From: Candidatus Obscuribacter phosphatis | GTDB taxonomy: Bacteria; Cyanobacteriota; Vampirovibrionia; Obscuribacterales; Obscuribacteraceae | Direction: 5' to 3' | Length of the DNA: 64,000 nt | Assembly (NCBI GenBank): GCA_001899315.1 | Contig: MOYA01000001.1 | Location: forward strand, 1,960,599 to 2,024,598 | Part shown: piece by piece, positions 42,801 through 50,841 of the stretch | Numbering within the stretch: position 1 is the stretch's first letter | Layout of the letters: every line of letters starts with the position of its first letter | Made by a program: the position numbers and the translations under genes | Notes under the pieces: model-generated | Database searches by the model: none | What the model was told of the DNA's origin: nothing | The model's input: the letters and a program-made list of their open reading frames with translations, nothing else

Positions 42801-45328
42801 GGATTAGTAGAGAAGAAGCGGCTGAATTCCGGCTTAGAAAGATCATCCACCAAGGCTTCCACCCGGCGCGATGCCAGGCTGGGAGTATCACGCAGCACTG
42901 CCTCATCGACGGAGCGAAGATTCTGCAATACTTCTTCGGCTGTGGCGCGCTGTTTGCCAGTCATTGCCGGTAGGTCCTTCTCGATCAAAGTTCTCAGGTC
43001 GCCACCGCGACCGCTAACTCTGGTCAGATCATCAGCCAGTTCCAGTCCAGCTTGCTTGCCAATTGCTCTTTCAACAGTCGGCACAGAAACCTTGGCCGAC
43101 TCAATGCGAGCAAGCGCCAACTGATCGCCCGACTGCTTGAGAGTTTCAAAAGCTCTCGCCAGCTCAGGTCTATCTTTGAATATTGCCTGGTACTCTGGTT
43201 TAGAGGCTATATCATCGATAGCTCTTGTTACTTTGCTAGACTGCTCAAGTCTGCCCACAAGCTGTTGCTCGGCACTGTTTGCGCCAAGTTTGACCGGTTC
43301 AGGCTTGATTTTGCGCAGATCTTCGATCAAGTTGGCTGCGACGCCACGCTGAGCCTGAGGCAAGTCTTGCAAGCCTCTCTCCAAAGTTTTCGCCAGCTCA
43401 TCCGAGCTTCTTCCCACCTTGGCGGTGCTTTCGGTTATGTTGACCAAGGCGTCATCAACACGGGTGGCAGCCTGCTTGACCGATTGTCCAAACTGATCAA
43501 ACTGTCTTGCTAGGGTTGAATTCTCGGCAAAAATCTTCTGAACATCGGGGCGAGCTAGTTTCTCTTGCAGTGCTTGCAGTGATAACCCATCGGGGTTACC
43601 TTCTTTGAAAGCTTTCACGTCCTTCAAAAGGTCGTCGGCAAGCTGCTTTTCGGCGCCGTTCAAGGCAGGCAGGCGTGTTTCAATTGCTTCGCTGAAACGA
43701 GAAGAAGCAATGGCGGGAGCATCACCCTTAACGCTTGGTTCGCTGTGAACCGGTCTTATGTCGTCTACAGTACCGGCAATACGTTCGGCACCTTTGACAG
43801 GCAGCTTCTCGACGGCGGCATCGGCAAGTTCATCGCCCAAATTGCCCAGTGTATGCTCTGCGCCACTCTTGGCACCGAGGTTAGCGGGCACATTTGTAGG
43901 CTCAACTTTTGCTGCCGCTTCAAGTGGTGCGGTACGTTCAGCGGCTGCAGCAATCGGCGGTTCTGCAGTAGGCTTTACGCTTGGCTTCGCGATAGGTTCT
44001 GCGCTAGGGGCTGTTTCGACTCTTGCTGCCGGAGCCTCTACTCTTGATACCGGAGCAGGCGTATCCAGGGGAGCTTCGACTTTGGCAGCCGGAGCTTCAA
44101 CTTTTGCTACTGGAGCAGGCGTATCTAAAGGAGCTTCGACTTTGGCAGCCGGAGCCTCAACTTTTGCTACTGGAGCAGGCGTATCTAAAGGAGCTTCGAC
44201 TTTTACTGCCGGAGCTTCGACTTTTACTGCTGGAGCCTCGACTTTTACTGCTGGAGCCTCGACTTTTGCTACTGGAGCTTCGATTTTTACTGCTGGAGCT
44301 TCGACTTTTACTGCCGGAGCTTCGATTTTGGGTGGAACTACTTTTCCAGCAGTCTCGCTCACTTCCAGTCCGGTCTGGGTGCCCCGGGCAAGCCGAGCCT
44401 CAGTCTGACCGACTCGACCAACTTCGCGAACGGCGTCATCGGCACCGTTTGCCAATTTGGCAGCTGGATTAGCGCCAATATTGAAGCGAGGAATGACAGC
44501 CGACTCAACCGGCGCAAAATGAACAGGACTGGACAGACCGGTGGGTATTCGAGGCAACCGGGCGGAAACTGCAGCGGCATCATCGATTTTGGTAACCAAC
44601 GCTTTGCCTGCATACTCACCGACAGCAGTTTTGGCCAGACCTACTTCACTGACGCCGCGAGCAAAGGTGCTCGCTTCACGGGTAAAGGTGGAGGTCTTGG
44701 CGGCTCCGCCTATTGGTATGAGAGCAGTCAAGCCGAAACCGGTAATGCCACCCCAGGTCTTGGCCCGTTCATTAGCGTCGTCAGAAGTAACGCCTTTATA
44801 GGTCGACTTCAAACTCTCAGCAATTGCACCTGGAATGTGCCCAGGATTCTGGGCAATCGTCCCAGCGGTATGCAATAGTCCGCTTAAGGCACTGGTGTTC
44901 TTTGGAGCATATCCATATTTAGCGTATAAGAGTCGATCTTCCTCGGTGCGATTTCCACCACCGAGCATTGTTTCTAGACCTTTTACTTGCCCTGCTAGAT
45001 TCTCGACCAAGCCGGTCTTGAAATTTTCAGTCTGGGTTCCTTTGAGAGTCTTATCCACCGGGCTGAGCGAAACACTGAAGTTGGTCTCACCCTGGGTGCC
45101 CAGGCTACCGGCACGCAGGCTAGGTAAAGTAGGTTTGTCAGGGGACGCCGGTTTAGCCTCTGCTTTCGGTTCAGGCTTAGACTCTGGCTTAGACTCTGGC
45201 TTAGCTTCTGCTTTAGCTTCTGGACGATGTGGACTGATCATGGCAAGAAGCTTCTCGGCTGCGTCATTCGAGCCGAGTTGAGCCTTCTTCGCTCCTTCTG
45301 CCTTATCGTTTGTCCCTGTATCGCTCAT
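39848..45328 (-). CDS. Giant protein (1826 residues) with Pro/Ala repeats and helical modules
   Basis: No recognised domain. Layout: a disordered N-terminus with Glu/Lys/Pro repeats (about 35-65); a short hydrophobic stretch at about 190-210 (GGITGFGLTALIPIGG); a VEAPA-type Pro/Ala repeat region at about 333-433; then a long helical region to about 1480. This contains at least three diverged copies of a roughly 90-100-residue module (about 545-630, 645-745 and 777-866) sharing an L-P-A/Q start, a DL helix, a KPEF..F segment and a final L+QS helix. The last 300 residues are disordered and end in a basic KRTVTA. No signal peptide. It could be a cytoskeletal or scaffold protein. It is convergent with fabF. 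Confidence 0.85.
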   Translation of the reverse strand: MSDTGTNDKAEGAKKAQLGSNDAAEKLLAMISPHRPEAKAEAKPESKPESKPEPKAEAKPASPDKPTLPSLRAGSLGTQGETNFSVSLSPVDKTLKGTQTENFKTGLVENLAGQVKGLETMLGGGNRTEEDRLLYAKYGYAPKNTSALSGLLHTAGTIAQNPGHIPGAIAESLKSTYKGVTSDDANERAKTWGGITGFGLTALIPIGGAAKTSTFTREASTFARGVSEVGLAKTAVGEYAGKALVTKIDDAAAVSARLPRIPTGLSSPVHFAPVESAVIPRFNIGANPAAKLANGADDAVREVGRVGQTEARLARGTQTGLEVSETAGKVVPPKIEAPAVKVEAPAVKIEAPVAKVEAPAVKVEAPAVKVEAPAVKVEAPLDTPAPVAKVEAPAAKVEAPLDTPAPVAKVEAPAAKVEAPLDTPAPVSRVEAPAARVETAPSAEPIAKPSVKPTAEPPIAAAAERTAPLEAAAKVEPTNVPANLGAKSGAEHTLGNLGDELADAAVEKLPVKGAERIAGTVDDIRPVHSEPSVKGDAPAIASSRFSEAIETRLPALNGAEKQLADDLLKDVKAFKEGNPDGLSLQALQEKLARPDVQKIFAENSTLARQFDQFGQSVKQAATRVDDALVNITESTAKVGRSSDELAKTLERGLQDLPQAQRGVAANLIEDLRKIKPEPVKLGANSAEQQLVGRLEQSSKVTRAIDDIASKPEYQAIFKDRPELARAFETLKQSGDQLALARIESAKVSVPTVERAIGKQAGLELADDLTRVSGRGGDLRTLIEKDLPAMTGKQRATAEEVLQNLRSVDEAVLRDTPSLASRRVEALVDDLSKPEFSRFFSTNPRYVEQLTELRRSVTRAGESRSVVESTALAGERTVVSSQVGEASVALNARLQTIGRELGEGSAKDLDEIARNLDSIARGGRTDRAIAAIRNSIDNIESQGSNRLTRDLRESVDDIEKLALKNDNLAKLEAASFTVNRSSAEVVRKAEVLAEELRPVAQVSPSKGSQLPVEAQISKHLDGIADQARLVNGSVDQVRTIANMRNSIARIEELGGAKVLTPTQAKAYEEIATAVRQLDNAAVEMRGLSRVREGATPIVERLPGQLDELRTNLGAAVKPGTDVPLRRVEEAVGDLKQARNLDESVAAVNRLKQELREPQLVRTLNDTPLDSPSRLAHNRLVEQVDKVDDALRMAQRERLISRLDGQTDNLVANLGRADKPALVDYSRAVKEIGRGGDDAIVRADQALAQLERESVRNPQLLPANTLQQIRQEHNLVTVTARQLDEVSTSLVSTRLERLRLGFNGIEDATSTLVQRKLIKENYETIQDLRYLETSRGRGAAQLEEAQLRLIRGANDIEVATYRSNLVKLASLGDKVALDRLLVSGLVPDGKKVLSLAGGEPGFIQTRALLLGFGKDGALTRNLSHLDPVFANNRSILLSPEVIGVAKYSVLSIYALQGLTELANRIDHQLLLEQYEALKRGGEESSESSSENSRVLPSRAGTDTNLSSFFGVREFSDAEIHRDLGGIAIQPFYQGKQSFAPAEGLSQSVMRQAFQPDSSGRVLPSSGVGNLGVPLAPPPERETGAFNLRVDDPEFHKKAANRATFGTDFAPPRKSVSFNPAYENDPSSLNSFARAQSLPFSLTYKGDRIDSRLDKPASSQFVIPSILNQSDFRVISGASNVRKDPFSANLGGSSLLGNTPSGQTNVKQTNDAGIFASALAGAAEGSSGHDSRNLSKLEESEDDVDTAGSGGVVVSSNNADDDDDDEQNAPASMPANAPSRKPLRVPQVPVSSAVASHDSEVLAEKAKASDSGAAAQIIAGPPRKRTVTA
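44032..44332. repeat. Nested tandem repeats encoding VEAPA-type motifs
   Basis: A 21-bp unit (heptad VKVEAPA) is repeated about seven times and then merges into about three copies of a 60-bp unit (20 residues ending in APLDTP). The copies are close to identical at the DNA level, so recent expansion or length variation is likely. Confidence 0.9.
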
Positions 45329-45714
45329 CTAGTCTTGCTTAGAACCTGGTTCAGTTTAGTTAAGAGCCATCTGCATCTACTTGACCCTTTTGGGTCGGTT
45401 GTTCAGAGTCTCGTTTTGGGTCTAGAGGGGGAAATCTATCGACCCAGCCGCTTATACACCCCCTGTCAAGAATTTAGACAAATTTCTCATCTTTTAATCC
45501 TCGCCGACAGCCGGATGCCCCTATAAACGGCAGTTAATCTTGCGGTTTTTCCCACTGAGGTCCAAAAAATTAAGCTATACCTCCATATCTATATCCCCAC
45601 CGTCGTGACAACCTAAACGGCGAAAGGCAAGCCCGAGGCTTGTCAAGAGACATTTTGCTTCAAAGTTTTCCATCCACCCAAACTACTGCCCAGACTAGCT
45701 GGTATGTTTAGTCT
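45329..45714. other. Divergent intergenic region between the giant gene and cysE
   Basis: 386 bp with no convincing ORF. It must hold both promoters. One compact hairpin is visible (CAAGCC-CGA-GGCTTG, 45628-45642) about 70 bp before cysE. I recognise no riboswitch or T-box. There is no clear Shine-Dalgarno before the cysE ATG. Confidence 0.5.
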
Positions 45715-46533
45715 ATGTTCTTCTCCTATTTACGCGAATGCATAGACAACATTTACGAGCAAGACCCTGCCGCCCGCAGCCGTCTTGAGGTAATTCTTTG
45801 CTATCCGGGTTTCCATGCCTTGGTTTTCCATCGCCTGGCCGCCAAGCTCTGGAAAATGGGGCTGCGCACACCGGCCAGGTTCACCTCCCATCTCGGGCGA
45901 GTCTTTACCGGTATTGAAATCCACCCCGGCGCCACAGTGGGGCGAAGAGTCTTCATCGACCACGGCATGGGAGTAGTGGTGGGCGAGACGGCGGTGATCG
46001 GTGACGACTGTGTTATCTATCAGGGCGTCACTCTCGGTGCTGGAGCAGCGGCGCGCCAGGGAGCCTCATCGCGTGATACCAAAAGACATCCCACCCTGGG
46101 ACGGGGTGTCGTGGTCGGAAGCGGAGCCGAAATTCAAGGGGCAATCGAAGTGGGAGACAATGTGAGGGTGGCTTCAGGCTCAATTGTCTTGAAGGATGTA
46201 CCAGCCAATTCGATAGTGGTTGGTGTGCCGGGCAGAGTTATTTATCGCGACGGCAAGAAAGTTGAGAAGAAAGAAGGCGATGTGCCCGACATCGAAGCCG
46301 AAGCCATCAAGTGCTTGAAAGAGCACATCACCAAACTAGAGACCGAGCTGGGCTCAGTTAAGGCCAAGTTGAAGCAGCAAAGTCAAAGTATTTCAGAGCT
46401 GAAAGCTTTATCAACAATCCCTGAAAATAGAGATGCGGAAGCCTCAGGCACTGATTATCAGGCACTCGACAAAGAGACAAAAGGTAATGCAGCAGATCCT
46501 GTGGATGTCTTCTTGCAAGGCGCCGGCATCTGA
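45715..46533 (+). CDS. cysE: Serine O-acetyltransferase
   Basis: Makes O-acetylserine, the precursor of cysteine. The N-terminal helical part ([21 protein letters not shown]) and the left-handed beta-helix hexapeptide repeats are clear: [39 protein letters not shown] and [20 protein letters not shown]. The domain ends near [15 protein letters not shown] (about residue 182). A C-terminal extension of about 85 residues follows, partly coiled coil ([20 protein letters not shown]), which is unusual; cyanobacterial-type CysE proteins end soon after the hexapeptides. Confidence 0.95.
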   Translation: MFFSYLRECIDNIYEQDPAARSRLEVILCYPGFHALVFHRLAAKLWKMGLRTPARFTSHLGRVFTGIEIHPGATVGRRVFIDHGMGVVVGETAVIGDDCVIYQGVTLGAGAAARQGASSRDTKRHPTLGRGVVVGSGAEIQGAIEVGDNVRVASGSIVLKDVPANSIVVGVPGRVIYRDGKKVEKKEGDVPDIEAEAIKCLKEHITKLETELGSVKAKLKQQSQSISELKALSTIPENRDAEASGTDYQALDKETKGNAADPVDVFLQGAGI

Positions 46534-46638
46534 TATTAATTGACAATCACCTTCATGACTTTTGCAGAACAAAGGTTAGAGAAGCAAAAGCGGGGTAGAA
46601 TACCATTTGTAGCTTAGTAGCGGAGGATGAATACTCGC

Positions 46639-46851
46639 ATGGCCGTAAGCGAGCTTGAAAAGGCCTTTGGCACTCTAACCGAGGCGCTGGACCTTACCGA
46701 GTCGGAGATAACCGAAGAAATCAAAATTATCGAGCAGCAAATCGCCGAGCTCAAAGAGCGAATCGTCGAGCTGCACGGCAAACAGGAAACCTTGGCGCAT
46801 GACCGCGAGTCGATATCAGAAATGGTATCAAGGTACTCAAGCACATCCTGA
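46639..46851 (+). CDS. Small coiled-coil protein
   Basis: About 70 residues, almost entirely one coiled coil (ITEEIKIIEQQIAELKERI onward). GGAGG at 46622-46626 is 12 nt before this ATG. The ATG at 46627 would be flush with it and so is less likely. The function is unknown. It lies between cysE and a zinc-ribbon membrane protein, all on the plus strand. Confidence 0.65.
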   Translation: MAVSELEKAFGTLTEALDLTESEITEEIKIIEQQIAELKERIVELHGKQETLAHDRESISEMVSRYSSTS

Positions 46852-46906
46852 TTTGCTTTATCAAATCTACCATCCGAGCGAAATTCAAAAGCGGTATTTA
46901 TTCTAG

Positions 46907-47455
46907 ATGTCCGGCTCTTGCCCGTACTGCGGCGCGAAACTGAATTACGGCATTAAGTTCTGCGTAGTATGCGGCAGACCGATTCAAGGCGGCGATGTTG
47001 GTCGCATCGGCGGCGGTATGAAGACTGGTATCAGACCGGCAGATGTCACCCGCAGACTGGAAGACCTGATGACTGCCGCCCGCTTCAAAAGATCCAAAAG
47101 GCAAGTCAACCTAGATCAGCAAGTACACTTCTTTTCGCTCAATGTTTTCTCAATTGTAACCGGCGTTGCCCTCTTGTTTTGCGCGGTCAAGCTCAGCTTG
47201 GACGGCGGCTTCATCACTAAAGAGAACAAAATGGTGGCACCGATCACCAAGATGCTTACAGATATGGGCGCCGACAAAGTCAATCTCAAAAACGGCACCT
47301 TTGCGGGCGGTAAAGCCGAAGACAAGAGCGCAACCGACAAGAAAAACGCAGACAAAAAAGCCACAGAGAAAAAGACAACCGCCCAAAGCAGCAAGAAAAC
47401 TCGCTCCAGCAAAAAGAGCAAGAAGAAAGCAGTTAAGAAAAACACCGCGGAATAA
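46907..47455 (+). CDS. Zinc-ribbon membrane protein with Lys-rich tail
   Basis: 182 residues. An N-terminal zinc ribbon (CPYCGAKLNYGIKFCVVCG, four Cys) is followed by a helical linker, one membrane helix at about 79-100 (FSIVTGVALLFCAVKL) and a C-terminal tail of about 50 residues made mostly of Lys, Ala, Thr and Ser. The tail could bind nucleic acid or acidic wall polymers. No family name is certain beyond the zinc-ribbon fold. Confidence 0.75.
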   Translation: MSGSCPYCGAKLNYGIKFCVVCGRPIQGGDVGRIGGGMKTGIRPADVTRRLEDLMTAARFKRSKRQVNLDQQVHFFSLNVFSIVTGVALLFCAVKLSLDGGFITKENKMVAPITKMLTDMGADKVNLKNGTFAGGKAEDKSATDKKNADKKATEKKTTAQSSKKTRSSKKSKKKAVKKNTAE

Positions 47456-47458
47456 CTT

Positions 47459-47662
47459 TCATTCTTTATCTACAAGCCTGATAATGCCATGCTTGATAGA
47501 CAAATCGAACTCTTCCAGGGTCCATTGTTTCTTCACTTTCGGAGAATTTTTTAGGTCGGCACGAATCATCTTGTCACCAGCGGCAGTGACAATATAGAGA
47601 TACTCTTTCTCAAACAAAGGCGGTGCCTTCACTTGCAAAAGTTGACCGCGCTTAACTTCCAA
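47459..47662 (-). CDS. Small protein of unknown function
   Basis: 67 residues, beta-rich (GQLLQVKAPPLFEKEYLYIV), starting 14 bp after the acyl-CoA dehydrogenase stop in the same direction and ending 3 bp from the convergent zinc-ribbon gene. Tight spacing supports a real gene. No family recognised. Confidence 0.6.
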   Translation of the reverse strand: MEVKRGQLLQVKAPPLFEKEYLYIVTAAGDKMIRADLKNSPKVKKQWTLEEFDLSIKHGIIRLVDKE

Positions 47663-47676
47663 CCGTCCTCCAAATG

Positions 47677-48840
47677 CTAGAGAGCAGTAACCATTTGTCT
47701 ACCCAAATTGACCTTGAGCAGTTCACTGGTACCATCAAGTAGCTGGCTTACTTTGGCATCACGCATCAGCTTCTCGACCGGATACTCTTTCGAGAAACCA
47801 TAGCCGCCATAAACCTGCACGGCATCTGTGGTCACTCTCATAACCATATCTTGGGCAAAGGCCTTGGCACAAACAGCTTCTGCTATACAGAGCTGACCCA
47901 AACCTTGATCTGCCAGCTGTGCAGCCTGATAGACCAAAAGACGCGCTGCCTCTATATCTTTTGCCATGTCGGCGAGCATAAATGAGATACCCTGAAAACT
48001 AGAGATTGGCGCTCCAAAAGTATGTCTTTCTTTTGAGTAAGTAAGCGCATGTTCGAGCGCTGCTCTGGCTATACCAACCATAGAAGCGGCGATCAAGGGG
48101 AAGTTCTTCACTAGACTTGCGGCGAAAATCTTCTCACACTGACCAGGTGTACCAAGCACATTGGCTTTATCAACCATTACTTCTTCTAGACGAGCCGGTG
48201 CAATAAACTGAGACTTGCGCCCAAGCATCTCTAGGGGTGGGGCAAATTCCAAACCATCTTCACCGGCTGGTACGACGAAATAAAGACCACCGGAGCTACC
48301 TGTGGCATCATTGCTCTCTCGACGGTCTTCGTAGGCTTTGAATATATACCAGGCGGCACCAGGGACGCCACCATTCATAACAGCACCATGCTTACCGCTC
48401 AAGAAGTATTCATCGCCGTCTTTGCGATAAAAAACCTTGCCGCCGCTCAGGCCGCTCTCACCTTCCATGGCATAGCCGCAGAGCTGCGGAGAGTCCATCA
48501 GGGGTGAAAGCAAAGCTTTCTTCTGCTCTTCTGTGCCACCCTCTAAGACATAGCGCTGAGCCGCTTCAGAGGCAGCCAACAAACCAGCCAAGCCGGCCTC
48601 GCCCCAGGCCAACTCTTCGGCAATCACTGTGGTTTCTAGACAACCGAGTCCTAGACCGCCGCAAGATTCGGGCAAAGCCATATTGAGCAAGCCGGCTTCC
48701 CAGGCGGCTGCCACCAACTCCTCAGGATAGTGTTGAGACTCTTTGTGTTCGCCACCAGCCTCTCTCAAATTCCTTTCAGCGAAATCTCTGGCCAGCTTTT
48801 GATACTCCAAAATTTCAGGCGAAAGTTTGTGACAGAGCAT
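47677..48840 (-). CDS. Acyl-CoA dehydrogenase family protein
   Basis: Flavoprotein that would oxidise an acyl-CoA at the alpha-beta bond and pass electrons to ETF (etfBA lies about 12 kb away). Three-domain layout over 387 residues: an N-terminal helical domain, a beta-barrel middle (GYAMEGESGLSG), and a C-terminal helical domain (ERHTFGAPISSFQGISFMLA, VYGGYGFSKEYPVEKLMRDAKV). The usual catalytic Glu in the YEGTSE motif is replaced: the sequence reads LLDGTSE, so Asp is at that position. It could be a slower or differently specific enzyme, or use a Glu elsewhere as in some subfamilies. Confidence 0.9.
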   Translation of the reverse strand: MLCHKLSPEILEYQKLARDFAERNLREAGGEHKESQHYPEELVAAAWEAGLLNMALPESCGGLGLGCLETTVIAEELAWGEAGLAGLLAASEAAQRYVLEGGTEEQKKALLSPLMDSPQLCGYAMEGESGLSGGKVFYRKDGDEYFLSGKHGAVMNGGVPGAAWYIFKAYEDRRESNDATGSSGGLYFVVPAGEDGLEFAPPLEMLGRKSQFIAPARLEEVMVDKANVLGTPGQCEKIFAASLVKNFPLIAASMVGIARAALEHALTYSKERHTFGAPISSFQGISFMLADMAKDIEAARLLVYQAAQLADQGLGQLCIAEAVCAKAFAQDMVMRVTTDAVQVYGGYGFSKEYPVEKLMRDAKVSQLLDGTSELLKVNLGRQMVTAL

Positions 48841-49112
48841 TTGAACATCTCCCGGGTCGGCAATTAGACTCTTATTATGTCAGAGGTTATAGAGCAGGCG
48901 ACCACCGCTTGACAGCCATCCCCATCGTGGGAACCATCATCAAGACTATGCGTCTGCCGATTAGTCGGGAATTTAGAGCGAAAACCCATCTCATCTTGAA
49001 GCAAATTTAAATTTCTACTAACGCTGATGCCGCTCCAGTCGAGGCTTTCACCCCTTGACCATTAAGCGCAAAACAAGGCATCATTACACTGTCAAGAAGA
49101 CCGGACCAAAAA

Positions 49113-49784
49113 ATGACCTTAGTCGCCCCATCGATACTATCAGCCGACTTTGCCCGCCTGGGCGAAGAAGTAGCGGCGGTGGAGAAGGCAGGGGCGGACT
49201 GGATTCACGTCGATGTCATGGACGGACATTTCGTGCCCAACCTCACTATCGGCGCACCGGTGGTGAAAGCGCTAAACGCTGTCACCGACTTACCTTTAGA
49301 TGTGCACCTCATGATCGAAGATCCGGATCGATATCTTTCCGATTTTGCCGATGCCGGCGCCGATTACATCACCGTGCATCAAGAAGCTTGCCGTCATTTG
49401 CAAAGAACCCTCTCTCACATTAGAACTCTCGGCAAGAAAGCAGGGGTAGCGCTCAACCCCGCCACCAGCGAAGAAACCCTACATTATGTGTTGGACGACA
49501 TTGATCTTGTTTTGGTAATGTCGGTCAACCCCGGCTTTGGTGGACAAAAGTTTTTACCGGCAGTAGTGCAGAAAGTGGCTAAACTGAGAGCAATGTTCAA
49601 GCAGCATAGCGATAGACATGTGCATATTTCTGTCGACGGTGGTATCAATCGCGATACTGCCAAACAAGTCATCGAAGCCGGTGCAGATGTTTTGGTGGCC
49701 GGCAATTACATTTATAAAGCGAAAGATTTGAACGAAGCCGTACAGAGCTTAAAAATGGAACCATCCAGAGTAAATGGCAAATGA
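49113..49784 (+). CDS. rpe: Ribulose-phosphate 3-epimerase
   Basis: Interconverts ribulose 5-phosphate and xylulose 5-phosphate in the pentose phosphate pathway. A 223-residue TIM barrel: [34 protein letters not shown] (catalytic Asp and metal ligands), [23 protein letters not shown] and [12 protein letters not shown]. The next gene begins at its stop, so the two are probably cotranscribed. Confidence 0.96.
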   Translation: MTLVAPSILSADFARLGEEVAAVEKAGADWIHVDVMDGHFVPNLTIGAPVVKALNAVTDLPLDVHLMIEDPDRYLSDFADAGADYITVHQEACRHLQRTLSHIRTLGKKAGVALNPATSEETLHYVLDDIDLVLVMSVNPGFGGQKFLPAVVQKVAKLRAMFKQHSDRHVHISVDGGINRDTAKQVIEAGADVLVAGNYIYKAKDLNEAVQSLKMEPSRVNGK

Positions 49785-49795
49785 GGAGAATAAAC

Positions 49796-50362
49796 GTGAA
49801 TAGACTTTCTCTAGTTGGCGCAGCAGCGGTAGTTATCGCAGCTACAGCTGGACTTGCAGTAAACGCCAACGAAGTCGATCAAGAATTTATCGTCGATACC
49901 AGCCCCATTGGCAAAAGCACCCATGGCGTGGTCACCTCCGATCAATTCCTCGAACTGGGTGTGCCCACTGCCAACAGCCTGCGCATTGAAGGCGAACAGT
50001 CTTTGCGCATGGGCAAACTAGACAGAGCCATAATGGTGCTGCAACGCTCGGTGGAAATGGCGCCGATGGATATGGATGGTCGCATCTTGTATGCCGAAGC
50101 CCTCGAGAAGAAACTAATTAAGCAGAAAGAAAAAAGAGACCCCGCCCTCTATAACTTCGTGGTCAAGCAATGGCTCTTTGTGGCAAAGAACGCTGAGTTT
50201 GCCGACCAAGGCATGCAAGGCTTCCAGCATCTCTACAAAATTGCCGGTACCGTGCCTAAGAAATTCGAGAAAGAAAAGAAATATCTAGAGCGGGTTTTGA
50301 TCAGAGAAGACGGTACAGAGAAGGTGATTCTCGGCAAGAAACCGACTCCGGCCAATCTCTAA
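49796..50362 (+). CDS. Secreted TPR-like protein
   Basis: Starts at a GTG with GAGGAG 7 nt upstream (an ATG at 49781 overlapping rpe is the alternative). The signal peptide (MNRLSLVGAAAVVIAATAGL) ends near ALA-type residues before NEVDQEF. The mature part has one or two TPR-like helix pairs (LRIEGEQSLRMGKLDRAIMV and the following MDGRILYAEALEK). About 188 residues in all. Role unknown. Confidence 0.75.
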   Translation: MNRLSLVGAAAVVIAATAGLAVNANEVDQEFIVDTSPIGKSTHGVVTSDQFLELGVPTANSLRIEGEQSLRMGKLDRAIMVLQRSVEMAPMDMDGRILYAEALEKKLIKQKEKRDPALYNFVVKQWLFVAKNAEFADQGMQGFQHLYKIAGTVPKKFEKEKKYLERVLIREDGTEKVILGKKPTPANL

Positions 50363-50370
50363 ACCAACGC

Positions 50371-50838
50371 CTAAGTCTTCTTGGACAATTTTCGAACAAG
50401 CCATCTGCCAATCTTAATGAGCAGGTGGCTTGTTCCATAAAGGGCGCAAGCACCGCCAATGACCATCCAGGCCCAAGGACTATGCCAATCAATAAGATGG
50501 TCGAGCATGGGCAATGCTTCGGGTGGAAACGGCTCGCGAGGCAGGAAGGCGAGAATGAGCAGAAAGAAACCAATAGCAGCATTCAAAACGCCGAAGCTTA
50601 GTGTTAACCACCAGCGGTGCCAGAGCCAGAGCAAAGGCAGGAAGCCTAACAAGAGTAAGCTATCTGGAATAAAGATCATCGCCCCAGGCTTGATGACAAA
50701 AGCAAGGACTATACTTGCCACCCAGAGCAGCGTAGAAACAATAGTTGCCCATAGTCCGCGCCTGGACTTTCGAGAGGCTGTATCAGGGGCTGCCTCTGCT
50801 TGCAAATCTCTTTCCTTTTCATTATTTAGCGGTTGCAT
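50371..50838 (-). CDS. Small integral membrane protein of unknown function
   Basis: 155 residues. A charged cytoplasmic N-terminus is followed by four likely membrane helices (about 28-48, 55-73, 76-99 and 120-142), with a KLSKKT tail. It starts 3 bp after the TOPRIM gene stop, so it is probably cotranscribed with it. No family recognised. Confidence 0.7.
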   Translation of the reverse strand: MQPLNNEKERDLQAEAAPDTASRKSRRGLWATIVSTLLWVASIVLAFVIKPGAMIFIPDSLLLLGFLPLLWLWHRWWLTLSFGVLNAAIGFFLLILAFLPREPFPPEALPMLDHLIDWHSPWAWMVIGGACALYGTSHLLIKIGRWLVRKLSKKT

Positions 50839-50841
50839 CTT

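Noticed and set aside
43758-44408. Plus-strand ORF with GASTFTAGAS-like repeats
   Set aside because: Antisense shadow of the VEAPA repeat region of the giant gene.
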